From Palaemon carinicauda (Eukaryota > Arthropoda > Malacostraca > Decapoda > Palaemonidae), in NCBI RefSeq assembly GCF_036898095.1, contig NC_090765.1:28891012-28955011 (forward strand): a stretch of DNA of 64,000 bases, in the 5' to 3' direction. Shown here in pieces: positions 35,467 through 46,559 of this stretch. Numbering within the stretch: the stretch's first letter is position 1; each line of letters begins with the position of its first letter. The translations under genes and the position numbers were made by a program. The notes beneath the pieces are model-generated. The model saw only the letters and a program-made list of their open reading frames with translations. It did no database searches and was not told where the DNA came from.

Positions 35467-36638
35467 AGATAATTAACAAGTTGAAAAAAGTGAAAAACCA
35501 TTATTTTCACATTTGGTTATAATCTGAAGTTAAAAACAAAGGCAAAAAAGGAGAAAGACTATCTGCAACTTTACATCAGGACTTGACTAACTACAAAAAG
35601 ACTCCCCTAAGTGCATTTGTACCATTAATATCCCTTTACCTATAGTGGAAAATGCCACGAAAATATATTAAACCATTTCACAAGAGTGTTTCAAGTTCCA
35701 TGGGGATGTTCAGCTATATAAAGAAGCTAAGCTTTTCATAAATTTGGTAGAGCACTTGAATTAAGAAGAAAAATCAGAGCAGCTTAACAAGTACAACATA
35801 AAAATACAAAAGTAGTAATGCATGTATGCTAATAAAGCTTTCTGTCCTGTTCTGCTAGGTGGTTTAATTGACTGATTAAAAATGCTGCAAACTCCTAATT
35901 CAATGAAGTAAAGTACAGTCACTAGCAACACTATTTTAACATCTTTAATCTTTTAAGTAAACATCACAAGATGAGAAAGAAAACATGAGTATAGGATAAA
36001 AATACTGTATCAAATTCATTCTAAAATCTTAACAACCAATATCATCCAATAATCGTGTAAAAAAATAAGATGCTCAAAAGGTACCAACAAGATTATGAGA
36101 AATATTTTTGCAAACATCCTTACCAAGTCATCAAAATAATGAACTGTATTTACATTCCAGTTCTATATATGCCAAACATCTACATGCTGGATCTAACAAA
36201 TAAATAACATATAGTATCATGAAAGCATTTCTAATTCCCTAACCCTTGGAAGATTACTTTCTAATTTTAACATTTGCGAATGCTCCCCCCCCCAAAAAAA
36301 AAACAAAAAAAAAAACATGGAAATAAAATATAAAGTATGTAAAATAAAACATTCTTAATACACGGGTAATTAACATTCTTAAATTGAAAAGTACTTGAAA
36401 AATCTTATAAAATTACTAATGTCCACTACTGTACATAAAAAATCAGCTTTCCTTTAAAGAAAATACTGTAATATAATTGTAACAGAAACCCCGTAGCAGT
36501 TTACAGAAGTGATATGTTGACAACCCATTATTAGATGTATAGTAAATGTGGCCCTATGGTTTATCAAAATTAATATGCAAAAAATAATAGCTCAGAAAGT
36601 AATGCATATGTGATGACAGACTGAAACATAGAAATATG

Positions 36639-36830
36639 ATATTTTCATTATAAAATAAATTTTTTTAACATACTTACCCGGTAGTTATATATATATGGCT
36701 TACGTCCCTGACGTCGAGGCAGAAATTTAAAAAATCACACCAATCATCGATTGGGTAGCCAGGTGTACCACCTGTGTGCCCTCTAGCGAGGTACCTGGAA
36801 CCCATTCCATGATTCCCCAGATCTTCCATG
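36639..36830 (-). repeat. DIRS C inverted terminal repeat (3' end of element)
   Basis: On the + strand this reads ATATTTTCATTATAAAAT, then ACTTACCCGGTAGTTATATA, then CTTACGTCCCTGACGTC and GATTGGGTAGCCAGGTGTA, and further on GAGGTACCTGGAACC. The same ordered words occur in reverse complement at 43455-43620. The shared core is about 150-165 bases. Confidence 0.9.
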
Positions 36831-36865
36831 CCCATAGGTCTCTAGTGGGGAGGGTGGGAATGAAA

Positions 36866-36962
36866 TTATATATAACTACCGGGTATATTTGTTCACAAAT
36901 TTATTTTATAATGAAAATATAATTTTTAAACATTTGACTTACCCGGTAGTTATATATATATA
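36866..36962. repeat. DIRS C internal complementary region
   Basis: The left part (TATAACTACCGGGTA followed by ATTTATTTTATAATGAAAATAT, 36866-36922) is the reverse complement of the outer left end of the element (36639-36697). The right part (TTTTTAAACATTTGACTTAC, then CCGGTAGTTATATA) matches the outer right end (43637-43600) read on the - strand. So the two outermost ends are joined here back to back. This is how the internal complementary region of DIRS1-like elements is defined, where it is thought to template the circular intermediate. Confidence 0.85.
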
Positions 36963-37319
36963 TAGCTGATTGACACCTTTGGTGGAGGGTCAGAGACAGC
37001 CAACATTGTTGGAATTTTACTTGAGAGTTAATAAAACAAGCTTAAGGGTTCGTACCTGATAAGGAAGCTGACTTCAACGATTCTCTGCCTCATTATGTCC
37101 GCTTTCCTTATGAGATCCAGCGATCCTCCCAGGGAGCTGAAGACCTCTAGGAGCTGTCAAACCAGTGTAAATACCTCTATGTGGCAGGACCTCCTCCAAT
37201 ACCCTTGTTCCTGGCGCTTTCAAGGAACAAAATGACCACCTGACTAAAATCAATGATTGTGGAAGACTGTCACAATCTTCACAAACAACCATAGAAATAA
37301 AAAAGTTCTAAGAGAAGAA

Positions 37320-38300
37320 AAGGGTATTAGGATTATGGGAATGTAGTGGTGGATCCTCCCCCCCTACTGCACTCGCTGCTACGAATGGTCCCAGAGTGTA
37401 GCAGTCCTCATAAAGAGTCTGGACACGTTTCAAATAGTGTGAAGTGAACACAGATTTACTCCTCCAAAAGGTTGTGTCCATAATGCTCTGCATGGATCTA
37501 ATCTGCTTGAAGGCCACCGAAGTTGCTACAGCTCTAACTTCGTGCATCTTGACTTTAAAAAACTTGAGGTCTGCCTCACTGCAATGTGCATGAGGCTCTC
37601 TTATTAAGAGTCTGAAGAAGAATGAAAGGGCATTTTTTGACATCTGTAACCGAGCACCAAAGAGCTTCCGACTTGCCTCGCAACTCTTTCGTTTTGTCCA
37701 GGTAAAACTTTAGGGCTCTTACTGGGCACAGGACTCTCTCCAACTCCTCGCCAACCACATCCGAAACTCGGAATCTCAAAAGCCTTGGGCCAAGGTTGAG
37801 AAGGGCGTTTATTCTTGGCGAGAAAGCCTAACTGCAATGAGCAGATAGCTTTGTTATTTCGAAAGCCAACGTTTTTACTAAACACATGAATTTCACTGAC
37901 TCTTTTAGCTGTCGCCAGACTAACCAAAAATAAGAGTCTTCATCGTGAGGTCCTTAAATGAAGTTGAATGCAAGGGCTCAAACCTGTCACTCATAAAGAA
38001 CTTCAGGACTATATCCAGATTCCAAGCTGGTGAATCCTGGTGCCATTGCTTTGATGTTTCAAATGATTTGAGAAGTTCCTGTAGGTCTCTATCATTTGAA
38101 AGGTCCAAGTTTCTGTGCCTGAATACGGTCGGTAACATACTCCTGTATCCCTTGATGGTAGAGGAAGAAAAATTGCGTTTCCTTCGAAGGTATAACAGGA
38201 AATCAGCAATCTGAGTTATAGAGGTACTGGGCGAGGAAACAGAGTTGACTCTGCATCATTCTCTAAAAACCTCCCAATTGGATTGATAAACCTTGATGGT
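37320..38300 (-). pseudogene. Tyrosine recombinase of DIRS C, frameshifted
   Basis: Read on the - strand through several frames, the recombinase starts with RGFSKEAARAIARARRTS and STIKVYQSNWEVF (about 38390-38256), continues with STIKGYRSMLPTVFRHRNLD, and PAWNLDIVLKFFM. LATAKRVSEIHVF carries the first catalytic Arg (about 37901), HEVRAVATSVAF the H-x-x-R pair (about 37535), and FTSHYLKRV the catalytic Tyr (about 37434). All four catalytic positions can be read, unlike in copies A and B, but they lie in different frames, so the protein is not made. Confidence 0.85.
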
Positions 38301-38521
38301 AGAAGTCCTTCTTGCTCTTGCAATAGCCCTAGCTGCCTCCTTCGAAAAACCTCTAGCTCTTGTGAGTTTTTCGATAGTCTGAAGGCAGTTAGATGAAGAG
38401 CTTGGAAACTTTGATGGTACCTTTCCAAGTGGGGTTGTCCGAGTAAATTTACTATTAATGGAAGGCTTCTTGGAGTGTCCACCATCCATTCCAGTACCTC
38501 TGTGAACCATTCTCTTGAGGG

Positions 38522-40416
38522 TCAAAAGGGGGCCACTAGAGTCATTCTGGTCCCTTCGTGTGACACAAACTTTTGCATCACTTTGTAAAGAATTTTGAAC
38601 AGTGGAAATGCGTACACGTCCAGATTGGACCAGTCTAACAGGCAAGCGTCTATGTGGACTGCTTCGAGATCTGGCACTGGGGAGCAGTAAGTTTCTAGCC
38701 TCCTTGTCTTCGAGGTCGCGATTAGGTCTATACAAGGACCACCCCAAAGTCGCCACACGTTCTTGCAGTCTTCTAGATGGAGTGTCCATTCTGTGGACAG
38801 AACTTGACCTCTCCTGCTGAGGCTGTCTGCCATCACATTCTTCTCCCCCTGAATAAACCTTGTTACAAGGATTACATTCTTCTCCTTTGCCCAGATGAGA
38901 GGACTCCTCGCAGTTTCGCAAAGGGACATCGAGTGGGTTCCGCCTTGCTTGGCAATGTAAGCCAATGCTGTGGTGTTGTCGGCATTGACCTGCACCACTT
39001 TATTCAAAACTGACCCTTTGAAGCTTTTGAGGGCCAACAGGACTGCTAGCAGTTCCTTTTGGTTGATGTGGAAGCTCTTCTGATCCTCTGTCCACAGCCC
39101 CGAAACTTCCAACTTGCCCAGTGTTGCTCCCCACCCCGGGTCCGAGGCGTCAGAACACAACACAAGGTCTGGGTTCCTCTGTTCTAAGGGGTGACCTTCT
39201 TGAAGGTTGTCCGGATCGTTCCACCACTGAAGGCAACTTCTTACGGATTCCGTAATGTTGATGCAAATTGTCTCTAGATCTTTCTCCTTGTTCCAATGCT
39301 GATTGAGGTGGAATTGGAGAGGACAAAGATTCAGTCTTACCAGGGAAACAAACTGTTCCAACGAGGAGAGGGCTCCCAACAGACTCATCCACTTTCTCGC
39401 AGAACACTTCTGTTTCTTTAGAAAAGATTGCAGTTTCAAGATGGCTTGCTCCGTCCTTAAGGGGGACGGAAAAGCCCGAAAAACCTGACTCTGAATCACC
39501 ATCCCCAAATAAAGTATCTTTTGTGATGGTGTCAGTAGAGACTTGTCCTTGTTGACAAGAAGACCCAATTCTTTTATTAGTCTCAAAGTTATCTGAAGAT
39601 CCTTCAGGCAGTGATCGTAGGAATGAGCTCTGAGAAGCCAATCGTCCAGATACAGGGAGGCTCTGATGCCTCTAGAGTGCAGTATTCTTGCTACATTTAG
39701 AATTAGTTTTGTGAATATTTGAGGGGCGGTGCTGAGACCGAAACACAGGGCCCAAAACTGAAACACTTCCTCCTTGAAAACGAACCTCAGATAATGCTTG
39801 AAGCTCGGATGAATGGGGATGTGAAAGTAAGCGTCCTGGAGGTCTAATGAGACCATCCAGTCGCCCTTTCTTACTGCTGCAAGGACTGACTTTGATGTCT
39901 CCATGGAAAACTTCGTCTTCTGAACAAACGCGTTGAGCGCGCTTACGTCCAGGACTGGACGCCATCCCCCGAGTTCTTGGGAACCAGGAACAAGCAGTTG
40001 TAGAAACGAGGTGACCACAAGTCCCGCACCCTCTCTATGGCCCCCTTCTCCAACAAGAGAGACATTTGGAGTTGTAAAGCCTGTCTCTTCAACTCCTCTC
40101 TGTATCTGGGAGAGAGATCTACTGGAGCTAAAACTAAAGGAGGTTTCCCTATATAAGGGATTTTGTAACCCTCCTTCAGAAGTTGTACTGACCAAAGGTC
40201 TGCTCCACTCTTCTCCCAAGCTCGCCAGAAGTTGTGTAGTCTGGCTCCTACTGCCTGAAGGCGAAAGCAGTCAGACTCTGCTTCGCCCTGTTCTGAATCC
40301 TCTTCTCTTAGCTCTCCTTCCCTCGGGTCTGGAGCTACCCCTGCTGGAAGTCTTCCCTCGAAAGGGCTGAGAAAACTTAGGGAATGGAGTATCTTCCTTT
40401 GGTTTGCGGCTAGCAA
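38522..40416 (-). pseudogene. Reverse transcriptase-RNase H of DIRS C
   Basis: A first frame (40416 to about 39965) gives the RT N-terminal region: LWSVQLLKEGYKIPYI, then LLEKGAIERV and CLFLVPKNSG. A G is missing from a run at about 39965 (five Gs where six fit), moving the rest to the next frame, which stays open to 38522. It holds GGWRPVLDVSALNAF, MVSLDLQDAYFHIPI (catalytic Asp), CFGLSTAPQIF, SLYLDDWLL (catalytic Asp pair) and LYLGMVIQ, then RNase H with LVLCSDASDPGWGA, HINQKELLAV, NADNTTALAYIAKQGG and NVMADSLSR. WGGPCIDLIATSKTRRLE starts the proposed methyltransferase segment, which runs into a stop at 38522. Confidence 0.92.
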
Positions 40417-40439
40417 AGGAAGTTGGTAGAACCTTTCTT

Positions 40440-43266
40440 GCAGTCTTTGAAACCAAATCTTAGGTGGCCTTTTGGGTTAACGCAGATGAAATCTCTCTAA
40501 TCAACTCTTGTGGAAAAAGAGAGGAAGACAGAGGTGCATATAGCAATTCTGATTTCTGAAAGGGAGTAACCCCAGGAGACAGAAACAAACACATCTGAGC
40601 TCTTTTCTTAAGGATCCCCACAAAGAAAAGCGCTGCCAACTCATTAGATCCGTCTCGTAAGGCCTTATCCATACAGGACATGATGTGGATGAGACTATCA
40701 GTGTCACCATCTTTAAGGACAGAAACCTTTTTCCCCAAGGCTCCCAGAGTCCAGTCGAGGAAATTGAATACCTCGAAGGCTCTGAAGATGCCTTTGAGAA
40801 GATGATCTAATTCCGAAGTTGCCCAGAGAATCTTGGTCCTCCTCATGGCCGACTGACGAGGAGCGTCTATTACTTGAAAAATCTCCTTGGGCAGAGGCAG
40901 GAACTCCCAAGCCGCGAACTTCTCCCGTCTCGTACCAGATACTAGATCTAGAGGCCAGTCTAGTCAGAGGAAAAGCGAAAGCTGCCTATCCTTGGTCCTT
41001 CTTAGACTCCATCCAGTCTCCCATCATCCTTTAAGCTCTCTTTGAAGACCGGGACAGAACCATCTTGGTAGAAAGAGACTTTTTTGACGCCTTCCCAAGC
41101 ATAAATTCAGAGGGTGGCGAACGTGGAGTAACAGGCACAAAATAATCTGGAAACTCATCATTAAAAACTCTGAGTTTCTTGAGATCAACTGAAGGACGGG
41201 AGGACTTAGGATCTTCTCCTTCTGATAATTCCTCAAATAATTCAACAGGGGAAAGGTGATCGTCGATGTCTTCCTCTGATAAAGCTCTAATGGAAGTAGC
41301 GACGTTGTGTTTATCAGGATACATCTCTTTAAGGTCCTGACTTCTGGTGTCAAAAGACCCCAGATCATCGCGTCTGTCACCGCGTTGTTCTAACGCTTGA
41401 CGCTCGGTAAAACACTTGCGATCAAAGCGATCGGAAATAAGGCGTCCTTGATCTCAACGTTCGATTCGACTAGTATCATCACGAAGTCCGAGGCTCTCAT
41501 GCTCAATGTCATGCCCCCACTTCTTGACTCCCGGCATCACGTAAAGATCTTCGACACTCTGTGTCACGTTCTGTTTGACGCTCGACATCACGGCTGGCTG
41601 CTTGCCGCTCGACGTCACGTCCTGATGGACACTCAACAACATATCTTGCGGGACGCTCGACGTCATGTTTTGCTGAACGCTCGACATCATGTCTCGCTTG
41701 ACGCTCGACATCATGTCTCGCTTGACGCTCGACATCATGTCTCGCTTGACGCTCGAAGTCCTGTCTGGCTGCTTGCCACTCGACGTCACATCCTGATGGA
41801 TGCTCGATATCATGTCTTCCTGGACGCTCGACGTCACATTTAGTTGGACGCTCGGCGCCTCGTTCTCTTGGACGCTCGGAGCCTTGTTCTCTTGGACGCT
41901 CGACGTCACGTCTGGTTGGCTCAGTGTCACGTCTGGCTACTTGACGCCTGGCATCACGTTTGGTTGCTTGACGTTCGGAGTCAAGTAGAACAGTCTCACG
42001 ACATTTAATGGGGGAGATGTAAAGACGTTCGTCGTCAAGAACCTCTCGACTAAGAGCCTTACCCCGCTTGGCATCCAGAAGAAAAGCTTCCTGACGTTCA
42101 GGATCCAAGCATGCTACTCTGTTGTTGTATGAAGGTTGATAATTTTGCATGAACGAAGAGAGTTTCTGTTGCATCTCTTGCAGCATAGTAAAATTCGGGT
42201 CAACTTGTTGTGATACAGGAGACGTCACGTCTATAACGAGTTCGCTATCCACGCCGCTTAAAGAACGCTCAGAGTGTCCAGAGGACGATAACCAGTCTGA
42301 GGGCGGAGGAGGAGCATGAACCGAGGTCACGCCCGGTTCAGACAAGTGACCTCGGTTCAGACAACTGACCAGCAACTGAGAGAGCTGGACGTTTCTTGAC
42401 AGAAGCCGACGTCCTTAAAGGACGTTTGGCAGAAGGGCTCTCTTCGGTAGAAGGAAAACGCTCCGGACTGCTCCAATGATTGCAACCAGGAGCTTGAGGT
42501 GTCATGATAGGACGTTGATCGACCTTGTCCATCTTCCTCTTCAGAAGTATGGAAGCTTGATGCCAGCCCCGATTGGGTGCTGCGTCATCCGAAGATGATG
42601 AAACCACTTTTACCTCGCCTTTCCTATGGTGAGGGCGAACATCCTGGGAAACGTCAATAGGAACGCTCGAGGGGACGTCTGCTCGGGAGCTAAAGCCTCT
42701 CGTTTCCTTTCGTCGTTCAACATTCCACTCCCAGGGGTTGGGGAGCTTGGAAGAGGTCTAAGACTGGGAGAACGACAGGCCCGAGCAGGCACACCCTCCA
42801 CTGCACTAAATAAATTCACTGCACTTTTAGCACTGTCACATTTTAATTGCTTTACATCGGACATCAAAAGAGATCTGTCCATAGCAAGCGATTCAACCCT
42901 CACGCCCAGAGCTTGAATAGCCACCATCATATCCTTTAGCGTAGGTTCATTAGCAGTAACAGTAGTGGGATCTGTAACTACCACTACAGGGGAAGGATTA
43001 GGTTCGGTGACACGGGAAGAGGCAAAGTCTCTGGAAGAACGAGAAGAACTACGTCTAAGCCTATCTCTCTCAAGTTTACGAGTGTAGCGGTCAAACTCTA
43101 GCTACTCACTCTCAGATAAAAGAACACATTCGTCACAACGATCCTCCAACTCACATACTTTACCTCTGCATTTTACGCAGATAGAGTGGAGATCGATACA
43201 GGCTTTAGCAAGCTGGGTCTTACACCCACTCACACACATTCTATAAGTTGAAGGGGGGTCGGCCAT
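40440..43266 (-). pseudogene. Gag-like ORF of DIRS C, with Cys-rich start and Arg-rich repeats
   Basis: The frame opens with ATG at 43266 (MADPPSTYRMCVSGC) and a Cys-rich module: SICVKCRGKVCELEDRCDEC. A TAG interrupts it at 43104-43102. A Ser/Arg run, a coiled-coil-like segment (PTLKDMMVAIQALGVRVE) and an SPSLRPLPSSPTPG stretch follow. After a shift the protein resumes to reach a 158-residue Arg-rich region of DVERQARH repeats (about 41930-41560). The C-terminal part holds IRALSEEDIDDHLSP, a helical region from 40846 (ILWATSELDHLLKGI) and a basic RGSSRPEGRRAKRRG tail. Four or more frame changes are needed to read it all. Confidence 0.8.
41560..41930 (-). repeat. 24-bp repeat array encoding VERQARHD in Gag of DIRS C
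   Basis: GACGCTCGACATCATGTCTC with GCTT forms a 24-base unit, with three almost identical copies at about 41676-41755 and more diverged ones on both sides. Read on the - strand each unit encodes eight residues, VERQARHD, with variants such as VERPARYV and VECPSGRD. As 24 is a multiple of three, the array stays in frame, unlike the 49-bp array of element D. Confidence 0.9.
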
Positions 43267-43454
43267 TTTGAATATTTCTAAGAGAGATCAAACAAGCAAG
43301 GGTCAAAATATCAAAATCCAAAAGTAATTCAAGAATATCCAAAAGAAAATCCAAATGAGCGAGAGTCAAAACTAAATTATTGTACATCACCAGTGTAAAC
43401 TGCAATAAACCAGGTAAAAAGCGAGTAGAAATATCCAATGATGTCGCCGGTTGT

Positions 43455-43637
43455 GGCGGCAGGGAAGATCTCAGGAATCATGGAATGGTTCCAGGTACCT
43501 CACTAGAGGGTGCACAGGTGGTACTGTACACCTGGCTACCCAATCGACGATTGGCGCGAGTTTTGAAATTTCTGCCGTGACGTCAGGGACGTAAGCTATA
43601 TAAATAACTACCAGGTAAGTCAGATGTTTAAAAATAT
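43455..43637 (-). repeat. DIRS C inverted terminal repeat (5' end of element)
   Basis: Contains GAGGGTGCACAGGTGG, CCAATCGACGATTGG, GACGTCAGGGACGTAAGC and ACTACCAGGTAAGT, the reverse complement order of 36639-36830, with scattered substitutions. The outermost bases (TTTAAAAATAT) are represented in the internal complementary region. Confidence 0.9.
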
Positions 43638-46559
43638 ACCATTACAAGATCAAAATTAATAAAAACCCCTACGTCAAAAATACTACAGAAATTCATCCAA
43701 ATCCCATTAATAGAATGTAAAATGTACATTAGTGATTAATTCACTTTAATATAGAATTTGAGAAACTTGGCAAGGATTTTACATTAGTAAATAACATAAA
43801 ATATTTGAAATAATGGAACTACAATTCAAAGTCTTGGCACTGTTAGCTGTAGGATAAATCAGTCTAAAAACTTTAATTTGCTTCGTGCAAAAATCTTCCG
43901 GAGTCCTCCTTGAATGAGAGAACATAATTGTCAAATTTCTCATTATAAATAATTTTCAACAAATCAAAATTCTCCACCTTACAATCAACAATCTCTCCAC
44001 TGTTTTTTCATATACAGTACTGTATTGTACTGTACAGTACTGTAAATATAATCCATATAATAGTTATACAGTATACAAGCTACATTTGATATGCTTCTTG
44101 TTTTCACAGTCCACCATAGGATAAGAAATACTTGTTAGTTAACACAACCACCCAATTAATCTTAAAAATAACATATACATAATTACACAAAATAATCAAG
44201 AGAAGTAATTTTGAGAGGGATGTAATAGTCCTTGTCTAAAATACTACAGCATATAAAAATTGAACCTATATTTTTTTTAGAATAAGAGCCTTAATTAAAA
44301 CTTCTAAGGTCAAAGAAAACTCACAATAATAAATAGCTTCTACAAGACATACTGTATCATTAGTATTTAGTATATACAGTCATAAAACTCTTGGGACATA
44401 CATACCTACTGTATTCCTTCACAAAAGCTTTTTCTGGAAAGTAAAAAATGCCGAAAAGGCCAAGAAATGTAATGAGACTTATTACACCATCATTTCCTAA
44501 AAAAAAAAAAAAAAACTCTTAATTTTTAAGATTAACATTTATTTTTTAAAAGATTAGCAGAATATAAACTTTATTTCCTCAAGTCATTACATTTTAAGAC
44601 AACTCAAGTTATTACATTTAGCCATACCAATTTTCATTGCAGCATTAGTAATAAACTGTAATCCATCATAAAAAAATATTTCCTAAATGTAATTTTTAGG
44701 TTATACTATCTTATAGGAATTAAAGATCAAACCACTATTCTACAGAATAGTAACCGTGCAACAACTAATAAATCTCAAAACACCCCTTGGCAACTCTACC
44801 AAGAAATATCAGATAAGATTTCTTCCATTCAAAAGCTGCTACTTTGTAGAATTTATTCCTACTACAGAAATATTTTGGCTATTTTCATTTCCAACCTTTT
44901 ATTCTAAATATGTTACTTAAAAATACCTGAAATAGTTATTATGACTACAGTAATGCATTATGTGTAACGCCAAATGCACTTCTCGCACCAATGTAAAATT
45001 CCGCACCATTGGAGGGACAGGAAAGAGGAGGACAGACAAAAGTAAATAACTTGAGATAGTCATGATCATTAGCTGTCACAGTAACTTACTCAGTCATCTA
45101 ACAGCCAGGTATATTTACAAGAATAAGATTGAATATAAAACATTCACCTTTCTTCCAGTATTATAACACCAATTAGTAGAAAATAGAGAACTGTTGCTTT
45201 TAATATGTCCCACTAAAAAGCAAAATCTAAATAGGATGTGTAGCTATGTTACCAAAAATCAAAATACTAAATCCTGAATGTTATATAATTTCAATGCAAT
45301 AAACTTTTAACTTTGAGATGGAGGTTAACACTCACCTTGCTCTAAACTTACTTAAATGGAATCCTACTTTGTTACTTTAAACCCTCAAAAGTTTCTTGCA
45401 CAAGGAAACTCTAAACATTTGGGAGAAACTGGCCTATAAGAATAAAAATTTGAATGCAAACTGAACACCAATAAGTCTCGTAATTATACAAAGAAAAAAA
45501 AATCTTGTAATTAGATGTTAATTCAAGCATCATAATATAATATAAACCAATCAACATGGTTATCAATGTATCAATCAATTGTTGCTAATGCTTACAATAT
45601 CACAAAAAATTTACTGCACTACCTATATTTTCGTTTACGATATATAAGAACACACAAAAGTTGGTGACAGCCAACTCCTGAACCTCTCAAAAGGTACGTA
45701 CTTCATGGGTACGGCTTCTTAAAATGAATTTCAATGAACTTATTAAAATAATAAAAAAAATAGTAAATGGTAATGTAGAAAAAGTACGACAATAAGAATG
45801 CCACAAGTTCTAAATACAAAACTTCCATAGAAAGAGAAAAAGTTTGGCAGGGAGGGAGGGGTTCTGGATTTCCTTCCAAGCACTACATTATATTGAAGAA
45901 CATCAATTACAAAAGTGGATCAATAATCTCCTTTATACAATGAAAAAAATAGGAAATCATCCCTAATTCCTCTAATATACTATAAAGAATGTCATTTCAC
46001 TTCAGTACCAACTTTTCATAATTATTATTAATAACAGATATTAAATCTAATTGAAACTTCTTGGAAATGATTATTACTTAGTACCAAATGAAATCTAGGG
46101 GCAAACTTTTTTACAGTGTTGATTTCCACAAGTAGATTAAAGAGTAGGAGAACCTCAATTTTTAATATTTTTTTCCATAATAAGCAAATACAGTGAATGC
46201 TGGACTTTTAATTAATATCTTTTTTTATAAAATAAACGTTGTAAAGTACCCATGAGGTATTCAACAATATTTAACTTACAAAATATTGGAAGCTGACTTG
46301 CAGCAAATTTAGTTGACTGAATTGCAGTTTTGTAGATGCGACACATTAAAAATGGCCAATAAAAATGAGTGCTTCAAAAATACACATGTAAATTAAATCA
46401 AATGGCACAAGTTGAAACAAATCAGTAGATAACCACACATATTACATAAAATCAAATCGTACAAAAACTTTTACTGTTATGGAGATACAGTATATGCTAA
46501 TAACTTTCAAGTCATCTATATGGTTTACTTTAGGGAAAAATTAAGAGCCAAGATCATCC
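43638..46559. other. AT-rich intergenic DNA, no gene recognised
   Basis: No ORF with a recognisable domain. Near 44010-44046 the sequence is built from overlapping TACTGTA/TACAGTA words. An A run lies near 44500. Confidence 0.6.

Larger units (their letters stand above)
36639..43637 (-). mobile_element. DIRS1-like retrotransposon C, structurally complete
   Basis: This 7.0-kb element on the - strand has all parts of a DIRS1-like element: two inverted terminal repeats (43637-43455 and 36639-36830), a Gag-like ORF from 43266, RT and RNase H in one long frame (to 38522), a tyrosine recombinase with all catalytic motifs readable (about 38300-37320), and an internal complementary region (36962-36866). 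It lies downstream of LETM1 and far downstream of the SOCS2-like gene. One stop in Gag, a 1-bp loss before the RT core and several shifts in the recombinase make it inactive, but it is the best-preserved copy in the window. Confidence 0.92.

Noticed and set aside
36639..43637. Reading the large RT element as a Gypsy-type LTR retrotransposon or an endogenous virus
   Set aside because: The ends are inverted, not direct, repeats; there is no protease or DDE integrase, no envelope-like ORF, and a tyrosine recombinase is present.
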